A DNA stretch of 58,795 nt from Branchiostoma floridae (taxonomy: Eukaryota > Chordata > Leptocardii > Amphioxiformes > Branchiostomatidae), in NCBI RefSeq assembly GCF_000003815.2, contig NC_049983.1, positions 8,039,125-8,097,919 of the forward strand, in the 5' to 3' direction. Positions 1 through 10,325 of this stretch are shown piece by piece. The translations under genes and the position numbers were made by a program. The first letter of the stretch is position 1. The number at the start of each line of letters is the position of its first letter. Below the pieces are notes generated by a model that ran no database searches, had not been told where the DNA came from, and worked only from the letters and a program-made list of their open reading frames with translations.

Positions 1-1322
1 ACCTCTGCTTGGAGAGTAGGTTATTACTACTAGCCTGTGTTTACACACTCTCTCGGGGTTATGAGGGGATTGTCGGGCTAGGAGAGTGATTTAGTCAGGC
101 GTACATGAGTCAGACCATACTTCAGGCAACTACGAAGTACTTGGGAAAGTCAAGTCGAATTGGAGCCAGGGTGGTAGTTGGCCGAAGTACGTCGTAGTCG
201 AGTTTTGACCGGATTAGAAAACCATCGTTATCACAAGAAAGACTTCTGAGGTAAGAAAATAGCAATTTCTTCATGTGTGACCAAGATTTCTTAGGCGTGG
301 TAGAAACATGGCGGGCCTCAGGTTCCTAAGACAACACATGAGAGAAAATATAGTCTATGTTACTGAATGTTTTCGCCCCTTTTACGGTCACTCTGACGTG
401 TGGCACACTGGTTAACTGCACGACCTTTACAAACGAAATGGCCACGCCCGGAATGTCATATCTTTTACAGCACAAAAACAACCTTTTAAGCAAAGTTTCC
501 GAGATAAGTATAAAGCCCTTAAAGGCGGAGAAATATTTCAGCAGATCTTAAGATCTATCAAAGGCATTAGAAACATTCTGGCCTTTACGTAAGATTTCAG
601 CGTATGTAAATGCAACTTAATCTGTTGTGTGTCTTTACGTGAATTTTATATGTATTTTAGTATGCCGAAAAGACAACTTAAATGTCTCAAAAAGTAATGA
701 AAAATAATCCGTTTTATGGTTTTACCACTGTGGTAATATTTTCTGTCAAAACTAACAAATACCGTTTCCCTGTTACAAAATACATGTTTACCAAACTTAA
801 CATGTCAAATATAATAAGCCTTTGTCTGGTGTTAGATAAAGCATTGCGTTATCTGTTTTATAACAGTGGCAAGATTTACAGTCAAAACTGACAATTGCAT
901 TTCTTGTACTAAATGTTATGTTAATACCTCGGCAAAGTCAAATACAATAATCTTCTGTGTTTATTTGGCTTTTCCGAAAGCATACGAAGTATTCAATATT
1001 TCTGTGCGTGAGGTTGAATTCGAACAGGGTAGACCTCTCACGTTTAGCTTAACGGTTTGTTTGTTTGTTTGCTTGTTTGTTTGTTAATTCTTTGTCTAAC
1101 CAGGGTGATAGCATACGCCTGACGGCGTTTTTCAAAGCCCCCTGGTGGGAGAACCCCGAACATAGGTCATGCATAAAGTTCAACAAAACCAAATTAACTT
1201 TGATAACGTAATCGTACATAAGGTTCTATGAAACCAAGTTACTTAAGTAACATTAACATAAAGATTTATAAAATCAGATTTAACTTATAGATAGCATAAA
1301 ATCATACTGCCAAACAAGTGAT
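1..1322. other. Non-coding stretch, no gene recognised
   Basis: Only short open frames with no recognisable domain are present on either strand. The one clear structure is a short TTTG-type simple repeat near 1053-1086. I see no splice-bounded exon here. Confidence 0.6.
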
Positions 1323-1817
1323 TCAAAAGTTTAACCTTAACGTGAGATAACACAGGAAACATAACAAAAAGAAGTCAAATTTAAGATCAGGATTGAATTT
1401 GCTTGTCAATGTTAAGTGCATAAAGGTTTTTGAAAATCGCCAGCGTTCTGGCTGCTTTGATATGTTGTGGCAGTGAGTTCCATAGTGCCGCCCAAGAGGA
1501 TATGAAAAGGCTCGTCTTCTGTATTCCAGTTTAGTCTTGGGCAACTGAAGACCGCCTTGTGTCCTGAGGCGGGTATTGTGTGTGTGAACATGCGATAGCT
1601 GAGTGAACATTGCAGTGATGTAGGGAGGGGTCAAACCGCTCAGGGCCTTGTAGAGGAGAATACTATTAGCTTTTTTGTGCAGTTCAACCACTATGAGCCA
1701 TTCTAGTGAGTCTAGAAGGCATAGGGCTGAAGTAGACCGGGTGTTCCTGTCACAGCCTATTACCCCTGTTTTGTAGCTTATGATCCCAGACTGTACTGCA
1801 GTACTGAATATGTGCAA
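1323..1817 (-). mobile_element. 3' fragment of a non-LTR retrotransposon (LINE), reverse transcriptase C-terminal region
   Basis: The minus-strand frame of 164 codons reads like the region after the RT domain of CR1/L2/jockey-type elements. It has a GCDRNTRS block followed by LDSLEWL, then LLYKALSGLTPPYI, then HNTRLRTQGG, then LEYRRRAFSY. Elements of this group typically show 'YKxLxGLAPPYL ... TR ... RTxxYRxSF' here. No endonuclease or RT palm is present upstream, so this looks like a 5'-truncated insertion. The frame is open throughout, which suggests it is not very old. It is a different element from the full-length LINE at 45.4-49.2 kb, because the shared motifs match only loosely. Confidence 0.7.
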
Positions 1818-2411
1818 CGAACAGTGTTTTGTACATCAGGTCTAGCCTGGACACCAAACCGCCGTGCTATGCTCGCTAATCTCTTCGGGCCACCAAGCAA
1901 TTTACCCCGCCGGCAAACACAGCACGCGGGCCCTGATTATCTCTCGCGTGATAGTTATCAGAAACCGGGCGCCAATGACCTCTGGGTGCACGTAGAGACT
2001 GGGGCTTGTGACCTTCCCTGGCGTAAGGATTATAGATTAGCGCAAAAGGGCTATAGTTTAGAGCGTGGGACTGGAATCAAGGCTACATCAGGTCAAGTGC
2101 CTGTCTGTTGAGTTAGGGTTTTAAGTGCTTGATAATGCCAAGGAACTGAGCAATGTTCAAAGTGTGCATTCCATCTGAATAGGTTGTAAATAGTGACAAT
2201 AGTGTAGGATTAAGCTTAATATTTGGAACATTCATTCCCGCTGACCCAATAAGCATTGTTTTGCATTGGCTAGAATTAAGAGAAAGTTATATGCACTACC
2301 TTACGTTATATGAAATGTTGCGTTTTTCTGTTTAATTCACGACATGTATAAGCTATTTCGAAGCTCATTGTGTCGTATACGTGATTTAGACAGTTTCGTT
2401 TGAAGTTTCAG
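1818..2411. other. Non-coding stretch, no gene recognised
   Basis: A 99-codon plus-strand frame (1812-2111) is present but shows no domain, no splice context and no repeat signature that I recognise. The rest is AT-rich sequence. Confidence 0.5.
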
Positions 2412-2784
2412 TAAAGGTGGGGTCACACCTGCGTATAGTTTCAAGCCGCATGAGTTCCGTTGACATTTTGGCTAATTAAAGGTGGAGTCACACCTGCGTA
2501 TATATTTTAGTCCGTATGAGGCTCGCATGGGAGTATTTGCCTCCACCAGGCCCCATAGGTCGTTGGAAAAATAATAGAAATTGGACAAAAGTAAACAGGT
2601 AACATGTCAGACGAGTTAGCAGGTCCGCTAACCATACTTCTCGGTCAGCTGACTCATCTGGCATGTTATGAATCTATATTTGTCCAATTTTTCCCGCGAC
2701 CTGTGGAGCCTGGCAGAGACTAAGAGCTTCATACGCACCTCAAACGGACTTGAATATATACGCATGTGTGACCCCACCTTAATA
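2412..2784. mobile_element. MITE-like element with terminal inverted repeats, host of a nested MITE
   Basis: The left end carries a motif, AAGGTGGRGTCACACCTGCG, twice in direct orientation (about 2414-2437 and 2476-2500). Its inverted form, CGCATGTGTGACCCCACCTT, lies at 2761-2780. The match between 2474-2510 and the reverse complement of 2745-2784 covers about 38 positions with few differences. No coding capacity is visible. The interior contains a second, smaller palindromic element (2557-2702). Confidence 0.6.
2557..2702. mobile_element. Short palindromic MITE, copy A
   Basis: The 146-bp sequence begins AGGTCGTTGG and ends with the near-complement CCCGCGACCT. The arms go on to pair, with an ATTGGACAAA-type block, a divergent stretch and AACATGTCAG on the left against their complements on the right. 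It shares structure and motifs (AATAGAAATTGG, ATGTCAGA, GGTTAGC-like) with the element at 17519-17681, so the two are copies of one family. Confidence 0.6.
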
Positions 2785-4240
2785 GTAATTTCTTCCATAC
2801 GCGGCCGCACGCACAAGACGCGCCTCAAACGCATCTGAATCGTTTTTAGAAAGTTTCAAGTACGCAGGCAAACGAGAATATACGCACAGCACGCCCGATA
2901 GTTTTGGACATGCACAAAACTATCGTTCATGCACAGTTTGGTGGCCAAAACGTTATGAATACGCAGTGCATCGGTCCCACGTCGGTCGAGTGCGGCATGA
3001 AGACGCTTTACATTTGCGCTTTGTGCGCAATAATACGCTGATATCGCGGCATTGCGACTACATGGCGTACCGAGACAGCGCAGACGCAACGCACCATGAA
3101 CGACCATATAACGAATGCCCACATAGATAACGATTTAGTACCGTACGTTCTGCGATTGGGTTGCGCATACTATGCGTACTGATAGCGTGATCGACGCACA
3201 GTCCAGATTTGGAATAAATACGAAGGTGCATCTGAGTCCAGACAAAACAGATCATCTCAAGATGGCAGATCCAGGCCAGGACCGACGAATTTGCACCGGG
3301 GGCATGGAGAGCTGGTCACAACTTGCAGGACACCATGAATGTGACTGATCCCAACAGAGTCTCCAGGGAAGGGAAGATGCAGAGGAACCTACTCAAGCAA
3401 TGGGTCAATTTGTGTAACACACGTGTCATTTTGTGTAACAGATATTTGACTTTATTTGCTGATTTGTCTGTCTGATTTGTCAACGCTTTTAAGAACTGTG
3501 TTATTGCAATGGTTTATAAGCTTCGATTTTAACCACTTTGATGTTAGCATGATGATAAAGGTTTGTAATGACAAGTCGTAATTCAGCCGTGTGGCTGCTA
3601 TGTCACTGTCAGTTTGTTGAATTTCAAATAAACCAGTCATATATGATAATACTACTTTTTTGTGTGTAGAACCACATGATATAAAGGTGCAAAATAGAGA
3701 TATATTACAACTTTGAAAGAGGGCGTAAGGTTTCATAATTGTTTAATTTACGTGTTTGATAAACATCTTGAATACGTTTTGTGGTGTGTATGAGTGTGAT
3801 TTTTACAGTAGTTGAAATACTATGATGATATAGGGAATCATTAAGGACAAACACAATCTTAACAGTGCATATCATTTTTAAAGGTAAATGATGGCCCACA
3901 TTACTGTAAAAGTACAGTGTCATTGCTTCGCAAATAGATTGAAAAAACTCTTCACTGTTTACTTATCAATGTTCTACTTGCACTGCCTGTAAACAAAAAT
4001 ATACGTAGTACAATAACTAAATAACTAAAACAACAGGAGCTAATTGACTCATTTGCATTAACTGTGTCTTAGCCTTGATATCCTTTGAAATCCAAATTGT
4101 CTTCAGCTTGACTTTGGCTTAGCTTTGTTTTCTTTGGAATCCAAATTGTCTTCAGTCTGAATTGTCTTACAACCTTTCCTATTGGACATCTGAAATTGTC
4201 TTCATTCATAGTTAGAGTATAAAAGACCTGTTTCTTGCAG
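2785..4240. other. Non-coding repeat-rich stretch
   Basis: No gene is recognised. The sequence at 2830-3260 is unusually rich in 'ATACGC/TGCGTA' words related to the arms of the neighbouring MITE. A direct repeat with the core TCCAAATTGTCTTCAG occurs twice at about 4091-4157. The minus-strand open frames at 3452-3923 show no domain. Confidence 0.5.
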
Positions 4241-4251
4241 ATCACTTCAGT

Positions 4252-4293
4252 GTCACTGACGAAGGAAAGTGGATTCTTTCCGAAACGTCTGAC
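4252..4293 (+). ncRNA. Hammerhead-ribozyme-like motif within a dispersed repeat
   Basis: All the conserved parts occur in order: GTCA (4252-4255), the core CTGACGA (4256-4262, fitting CUGANGA), stem II GGAAAG/CTTTCC (4264-4269 with 4276-4281, loop TGGATT), GAAA (4282-4285), a minimal C-G helix III, the cleavage triplet GTC (4287-4289), and TGAC (4290-4293), which pairs with the first GTCA to give a 4-bp stem I. Type I hammerheads with very short helix III are known from Penelope-like elements and related retroelements, where they act best as dimers. Related but mutated copies lie at 10163-10320 and about 37190-37260. Activity is inferred only. Confidence 0.5.
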
Positions 4294-4738
4294 CGTTTCA
4301 AAACCATATCCAGTTGCTTGAGTAACTATTTTTGGCGTATCTTATTACCTGGATGTCTAACCTACATCGACGTACGTAGTACAATGTGTTCCTCTAACAA
4401 AAATGCTCTATTGGCAATGCTCGCAGACAAAAGTATATGTAACAGAAACTGTTCCTCTGACACACCTGAATGCGTTTTTCAAGCAGGTAATAAGGATCTA
4501 TCCGCACCTACATAAAGACCACGTAACGCCAATCTTTACGCACTCGTATAAGAGGTGTATAGATCCGTAAAGAAGGAAAATGCGTCAACGTTAATGCTTA
4601 GATACCAATTTTCGTGTCGTGCTTAGTTTCGGCTCCAAATTGGAAATGGCAACGTTAAAAGGCTATACATGAGCCTACCATTTAAAAGAGAGAGTTTTTA
4701 TGATTGCTTGATTTAGGATCGTCAGTATTGAAGACAGC

Positions 4739-7700
4739 ATGCCGACGAGAAATAGGACAACATCATGGACCATTGCGCTTGCCACAGTTTTGGTCTTGCT
4801 GGCGCTCAGCTTCATTGCAAGCAGCATTCTCGAGAGCCGTCTGGCAACTTTATATACGCCTCAACATCACCAGATGCAGATGAGGTAATTCCAAACCGGA
4901 TCCCCACTGAGCAGTCTAGGGGAGGGAGCGAAATGTATGATATAAAAGACAACAAAACACACGAAACGTAATGAAAATATCTACGAGCTTACTTTGAGTA
5001 TATTTCGTGATAAACACGTATAAATATGTATGTTTTACATTTTACAGATCCTTGGCACTGTACATTTCACAGACCCTTGGCATTATACATTTTGCAATCT
5101 GAAAATAAGAAACGCATGTTCTTCTAAAAATTAAGAAATGGCAACGATGCCTTCCATTGAGATATCTTTAACTTTATTCAGGATTCCAGGTGAGGCCGAA
5201 CAAGAAAACAGACAGGCAACAGAAGATGCAAGAAATACGTGCAGCCGGCCACGACAGAAATATGTCTTCATTGCGCCGCACAAAGTCGGGGCCTCCACTA
5301 CCTGCACGATTTTCCAAAGATACGCCATCAGCCGCAAGCTTCCCATGATGATTCCAACCGAGGGGGTCGTCCTGTCCTGGGGCGTCTCTCCCACTGAAGA
5401 AGAGTACATCCACACCCCTGACGAACAGTATGACGCCCTGATGAACCACCTGACGTACAATAAAACCTGGCTACGGTCCAAGTTCCCAGCCAACACAGCC
5501 TACATCTGTAAGAAGTTTGCTGTATACTAGTAGTACCGATGAAGCATGTAAATTCCGTGACAGTACGTAGACATTTTACTGGAAGAATTCGACGTTTTAC
5601 TGGTCAACAAATATATTTATAGCTTATCTAAAATAGGCTGGGTTACTCCCTTTTTTCAGGATACCTATGTTATACTTTTGTTGGGACCTGGGGAAACCGC
5701 CATGCAACAGGCACTTTTTGGTGACACCTCAGGGGCAGAGCCGATATTGGAAACAGTATTCCTCAGTGCTATTGGCTAGTCAATGACATCCAAAGATCTC
5801 TCTCATGAATCCGGATAGCCTGTTCAACTTTCAGCACAAAGAAATCGATATATGCATATGCCATGGAAACCCTGTATGTAAGAAATGTGTTTTATGAATA
5901 GCAACTCATGTTTANNNNNNNNNNNNNNNNNNNNNNNNNNNNNNNNNNNNNNNNNNNNNNNNNNNNNNNNNNNNNNNNNNNNNNNNNNNNNNNNNNNNNN
6001 NNNNNNNNNNNNNNGTTATCGTGGGGTGATATGGTTTGACGTTTGGCAAAATTATTGGTTTTTATTTTTATATTCCATCATTGTTCTTATATAATGTACC
6101 TATGGTAAACGGTGAGAACTAAAACTACACCTTCTTAGTGGCCTCACCATTTCATTTTTATTTCCTATTGTTACACCTGCACCTGGCACATATCCCTATG
6201 TGTATATAATGGTTCATTCCATACAGAGGTGACAGGGATGGTCACAGTTACTCTAATATATTTTTCAAACAACCACAAAACTGCAACAAACTGATATACA
6301 TGTATACCCCAAAACATCAAAAACCAAAAACAGGACCTCCATTTTTCATGGAGGTAACATTCACTTTTGCAGATGTACATTGCATACAACCTGATGAATG
6401 TAACACTTTTGAAGAAGATGCTAGGAGGTGTAGAAGGTACCATAATGACTGCAGGACACTGAAACTAAACACTAATTGCACTCAGCTGGTGCGGGTGTGC
6501 TGCATCCAGCCTAAACAAACTGACCTCATTTTCCAGGTCAACCATAGGACCACTTTACTCCTGCCGAAAAAGGGGTGTAAATATTTTTTTTTAAACGAAC
6601 CACAAAACTGCAGCAAACTTCTAATGCACGCTATAGCACAATGGCTCACAATATCTACCCCCATAGCAAACGTGACCGCAATCCATCCAGAGGTTCTAAA
6701 GATATTGGTCCGGAATCACAAAGATCCCTACCAGAAACAAGACATGCTTTTTTCAAGCATGTAACTAGATCCCCATTTTCATGGAGATAAATATGGTATA
6801 CAACTAGAGCCTATGTGGATGGAACCTTGTGATATTTACCTCCGCCAAAATGGAGGTATTGTCAAGTTTAGGGCGTGTCTGTTTTAAAGGAAAACCAATT
6901 ATTAAACGTGATTATAGCACTCCATAGCCATGCCATAGGCTGGTTCTGTATTCATGTNNNNNNNNNNNNNNNNNNNNNNNNNNNNNNNNNNNNNNNNNNN
7001 NNNNNNNNNNNNNNNNNNNNNNNNNNNNNNNNNNNNNNNNNNNNNNNNNNNNNNNNNGATGAATATGTATGTAAAACTAGAGTTCGTCGACCTCATACCG
7101 CTATGAAATAGGTTATATGCAAATGTCAAGTGTCAATTCTCAAGTGTCATAAATTCAAATTAGTTCCTCATTTGCATGCTTGGTATCTGCTTATGTTCCA
7201 CTTGTCATGGATCAATTAATTAGATGTGTTACATATATTTAAGTCCAGTTTTATGGAAAACAATGGAATTATACACTGTTCTTATGAGTTATGCAAGTTA
7301 AGTCCTCATATAATATTTGCACAATATGCACACCAATTTCATCAAATCCGTCGTTCCTTTCTTCAGTTATTCTCATACTTAGGGGCATTTTTTTGACAAA
7401 AATGCTAGTGCAGTTCCAAAATTGAATGTTAGGAGGTTCAAACCCGAATCTATATTGCCAGTAGTGTTTTCAGTGTTCAATGCGAGACTATCAGCCGAGC
7501 CAATGCTGCACCTATCATCAAGGTATGAGGCAACAACTGAGCACTTAGAGTAAATTCCAAGTCACCACAAGGGTTTTTGGACAATATTTGCATGAATGAT
7601 AACAATGACATCCCTGTTGGTATTTTGGAATGGACTCTAAGCCTCTTTCTTTCTCTTCAAATCATTTTGGTGATCAAGGAGCGAGCTCGTAGATACGTCA

Positions 7701-8568
7701 GCGAACTACAAGCCGACTTCACACTGGTCATGCTGTTGGACCACCTGGATGAGTCGTACGTTCTCCTGAAACGCCTGATGTGTTGGGACCTGAGAGACAT
7801 TCTATACATCACTAAGAACAACCGAAGTTATTCGTTCAAGGAGTACACTCCCTCTGAAAAGGAGGTACAGGAGCTCCGCCGGTGGAAAGCCGTGGATTAC
7901 TTAATTTATGACACGTTCAACAAGTCCTTGTGGGAGAAGATTGCAGCACAAGTAAGCGTATTACATTCCTTATAAAATTGAGTCTTGATCCGTATGCATG
8001 AACTCTTAGCTGGCGCCTGTCTTGTGCAAGCTGGGGGCAATTATCCAAGCAGAGGTTAGGTTCCGACTTGCTGCACTGCTTTGGTCACTGCCTAGTTTTA
8101 TAGAGAACAACAACATGGGCATGTTTTAAATTTATTGTCATTACTGGTAAAGGAGCCCACACCACAAACACCATAATTACTTCACGGAAGTTTGTGTTCT
8201 AGGTACCCTTGTTAAGTCTTTATCAGTATTCCTGCACTCGCTTTTGTCAGTCCGTATCTTTGCATGTCTCAACTGATTTCTTGGTACCATGGTCTTTTTC
8301 ACAGATGCGAACGTAGAAATAATATGTATATGGTTACTATTTTACACAACATTTTACAAACTGAACGATGCTTTTTATTCATTTGTCTACCACACAGGGT
8401 CCGGACTTCTTTGAGGAAGTGCATTATTTCAAGGACGTCAATACGCGCGTCAACACGTACTGTAACGAACGACAGGAAAACACATCCAACCTCATCGTGG
8501 AAGCGGCCAAGTGGAATTCACTGCAGTTTGAAGTCGACGCCGAGTTTTGCCGTGTGCTGCAAACACTA
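4739..8568 (+). CDS. Galactose-3-O-sulfotransferase family protein (Gal3ST / cerebroside sulfotransferase-like), partial
   Basis: Four exons are readable: 4739-4884, 5182-5507, 7679-7951 and 8398-8568, all with GT/AG borders. Exon 1 starts at an ATG and encodes a type II signal anchor (residues about 9-30), as expected for a Golgi sulfotransferase. Exon 2 carries a 5'-phosphosulfate (PAPS) loop, FIAPHKVGASTT, near residue 78. Exon 3 has the family block 'DESYVLLKRLMCWDLRDILY' followed by WKAVDYLIYDTFN. Exon 4 continues at DFFEEVHYF and ends at LQTL before GTAAGT. Exon 2 ends in phase 1 while exon 3 starts in phase 0. The segment that should hold the 3'-phosphate-binding 'TILRDP..FESAF' motif is absent, so at least one exon is missing, probably in the gap at 5915-6014 or 6958-7057. 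The C-terminus is also not seen and may fall in the gap at 8764-8863. The family transfers sulfate to the 3-OH of galactose; the exact acceptor cannot be told. Confidence 0.85.
5915..6014. other. Assembly gap (100 N)
   Basis: A run of exactly 100 N, a conventional placeholder for unknown length. It lies in the sulfotransferase intron where an exon is missing. Confidence 0.99.
6015..6957. repeat. Intronic repeat sequence with CCTCCAT...ATGGAGG palindromes
   Basis: This stretch lies inside the sulfotransferase intron. It contains a 154-codon open frame (6300-6764) with no recognisable domain. A direct repeat with the core ACCACAAAACTGC occurs at about 6270 and 6600. The short palindrome CCTCCATTTTTCATGGAGG at about 6336-6354 resembles the end of the dispersed element at 25.1-26.2 kb. 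I treat the open frame as repeat-derived. Confidence 0.5.
6958..7057. other. Assembly gap (100 N)
   Basis: A run of exactly 100 N within the sulfotransferase gene. Confidence 0.99.
7078..7540. repeat. Dispersed repeat, copy related to 25112-26190
   Basis: It begins with 'actagagttcgtcgacctca', nearly identical to the start of the repeat at 25112. It then follows the same order of landmarks: GTTCCTCATT, TGGTATCTGCTTA, AAGTCCAGTT, AACAATGGAATTATACA, AAGTCCTCAT and AATCCGTCGTTCCTTTCT. It is a shorter, diverged copy with no coding capacity. Confidence 0.65.
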
Positions 8569-8763
8569 GTAAGTACCATCTTTGTAACGTTTAAATGGTA
8601 AGATATATTCATACATCGTTTATACAGCCATAACGTGATTTGTTAATGTGGTAGAAACCTATGCGTTGAGGATCGGCCAAATAATCATTCTTTTACGAAT
8701 GTTTATATTTAGATTTCGGATTTTCGTTATGCTTGTATGCTACGGTAATCATCTTCTTTATAC
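8569..8763. other. Sequence after the last visible sulfotransferase exon
   Basis: A GTAAGT donor follows exon 4 directly. No following exon is recognisable before the gap. Confidence 0.5.
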
Positions 8764-8863
8764 NNNNNNNNNNNNNNNNNNNNNNNNNNNNNNNNNNNNN
8801 NNNNNNNNNNNNNNNNNNNNNNNNNNNNNNNNNNNNNNNNNNNNNNNNNNNNNNNNNNNNNNN
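8764..8863. other. Assembly gap (100 N)
   Basis: A run of exactly 100 N. The last sulfotransferase exon may lie here. Confidence 0.99.
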
Positions 8864-9415
8864 TGGTGTATTATACTTATAATAGAAATGATAGAAATTC
8901 ACGATACATCCACTGATATATGCAGAAACTTCACATCATCGAAACAGTTATCTGAAATGATTTGAACTCGTACAGTGGTGTTTTCATATGTTGATATAAT
9001 GTTGGATCCAATTGTAAACTGGCATCAAAGGCAATAGTGTTTTAGTACTGACATGTAACGTACATGTAACGGACATGTAACGGACATGTGCTAACGCTGC
9101 ATATCACATTTTTTTTACTGGGTGCTGTCCTTAATTAACGTCAAGGCTTGTTGGTTTGATAGAAAGATCTTAAGATAACATGTATATTTTGCACTGACAT
9201 CTTCTATCTTCTCTACTTTCTGTTGTTCTGTGAAAGTATTAAAGGTGTGGTTTTACTTGGAAATCATCCTGACTGATTCACGAGTGGTGGTGGAGATGAT
9301 GGACACAGTTATAAGCACAGAAGGGAAAGAAAGTCTACACATTTGCAGTTATGCCATACCAAGATGATTTCATGGATAACATACCTCTTGGATGACGTAA
9401 TTATCTACACACAAA
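8864..9415. other. Non-coding stretch
   Basis: No exon is recognised. A small direct repeat of ACATGTAACG-type words occurs at about 9051-9088. Confidence 0.5.
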
Positions 9416-9840
9416 ATGAGTGAACAAAAACTAGTACCACTGAGGTCACTATACAGTTTTCCCTTTAATTGTGCAAACTATGTCATGATTTGCATGATTT
9501 GTATCCATGGATATTTCGTTCGAACCAAGTTAGTTTCCCCGTCAATCATGCAAATCCTAAAGAGCATGATATACATATCATTTCTACGGTCTTCATCAAA
9601 GTTGCCAATAGGTCAAATATCATAAAATTCATTCATCCGTTCAAATTCTGCAAATGTTACGCCCACTGCAGTTTAAATAAAAGTTGTTAGAGGGCGGAAA
9701 CTTATTTCAATTCTTTCACACTACAAGAGGTGTCAAAACAAAGCAAAAATCCTGACCATAGCTTCTCGAGATATGAAACCAGGAGTTCGGCTGCAGTACC
9801 ATAGAAGGCGTAGCAGACTTGGCTGGCACCTGTGGATAGA
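9416..9840. repeat. Dispersed repeat, copy of the 3' part of the 25.1-kb family
   Basis: It shares the closing landmarks of the family: TTGTTAGAGGGCGGAAAC, 'CTGACCATAGCTTCTCGAGA', and GAAACCAGGAGTTCGGCTGCAGTACC (in pieces), followed by a GAAGGCGTAGCAG variant. No TIRs or coding sequence are visible. Confidence 0.55.
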
Positions 9841-10160
9841 TCACTTCTGCCTACTCAGTAGTACTGTCACGTACAGACGAAAACCCGACACGGTCATGTT
9901 TACAAAATAAATGGTAAAGGAATTTGTTGATTAAGAAGTCAGTCAGTAACGTTACATGTTGTGGAGGCTAGACTGGCTGGCGACGCGGAAATAAAAGTTA
10001 GTTAAAACCACGACAGTCTTCCAGATTTTTCCACCTGTTACCAGGACAATTCGTGAGAAGCTTGGAGACAACCTCGGTGAGAAAAGTTGCGGTTACTACT
10101 TCTGACATCCCGAAGTTTTACAAAAGTAAGTGTGTTGTGCAGGAAGAAAAAGTCCTGGCA
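9841..10160. other. Non-coding stretch
   Basis: Nothing recognisable is seen apart from short open frames. Confidence 0.5.
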
Positions 10161-10162
10161 AT

Positions 10163-10325
10163 AAGGTACGCCAAAAAGCAGTTACTCAAGCAACAGGATA
10201 TGGTTTTGAAAACGGCCAGACGTTTTAGTCAGTGTAACTAACTAAAGACACCAAATGGTCTCTGAAACGTCTGACCGTTTCCAAAATCATATCCAGTTGC
10301 TTGAGTAACTGCTTTTTATATTTTA
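10163..10325. repeat. Inverted pair of the hammerhead-associated repeat
   Basis: The left arm (about 10163-10235) contains the reverse complement of the sequence following the ribozyme-like motif at 4252: GCAGTTACTCAAGCAAC, then GGATATGGTTTTGAAAACGG. The right arm (about 10264-10320) has it forward: GAAACGTCTGACCG, then ATATCCAGTTGCTTGAGTAA. The centre keeps GAAACGTCTGAC but the CTGANGA core reads CTAACTA, so any ribozyme is mutated here. Confidence 0.6.

Noticed and set aside
5138-5530. Sulfotransferase frame starting at an upstream in-frame ATG (5138)
   Set aside because: The ATG lies in the intron before the AG at 5181. The exon 1 signal anchor at 4739-4884 joins in phase to 5182 and gives the expected type II protein.
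6300-6764. 154-codon plus-strand frame in the sulfotransferase intron
   Set aside because: It is embedded in repeat sequence with short palindromes and an internal direct repeat. It has no similarity to the sulfotransferase or any family I know.
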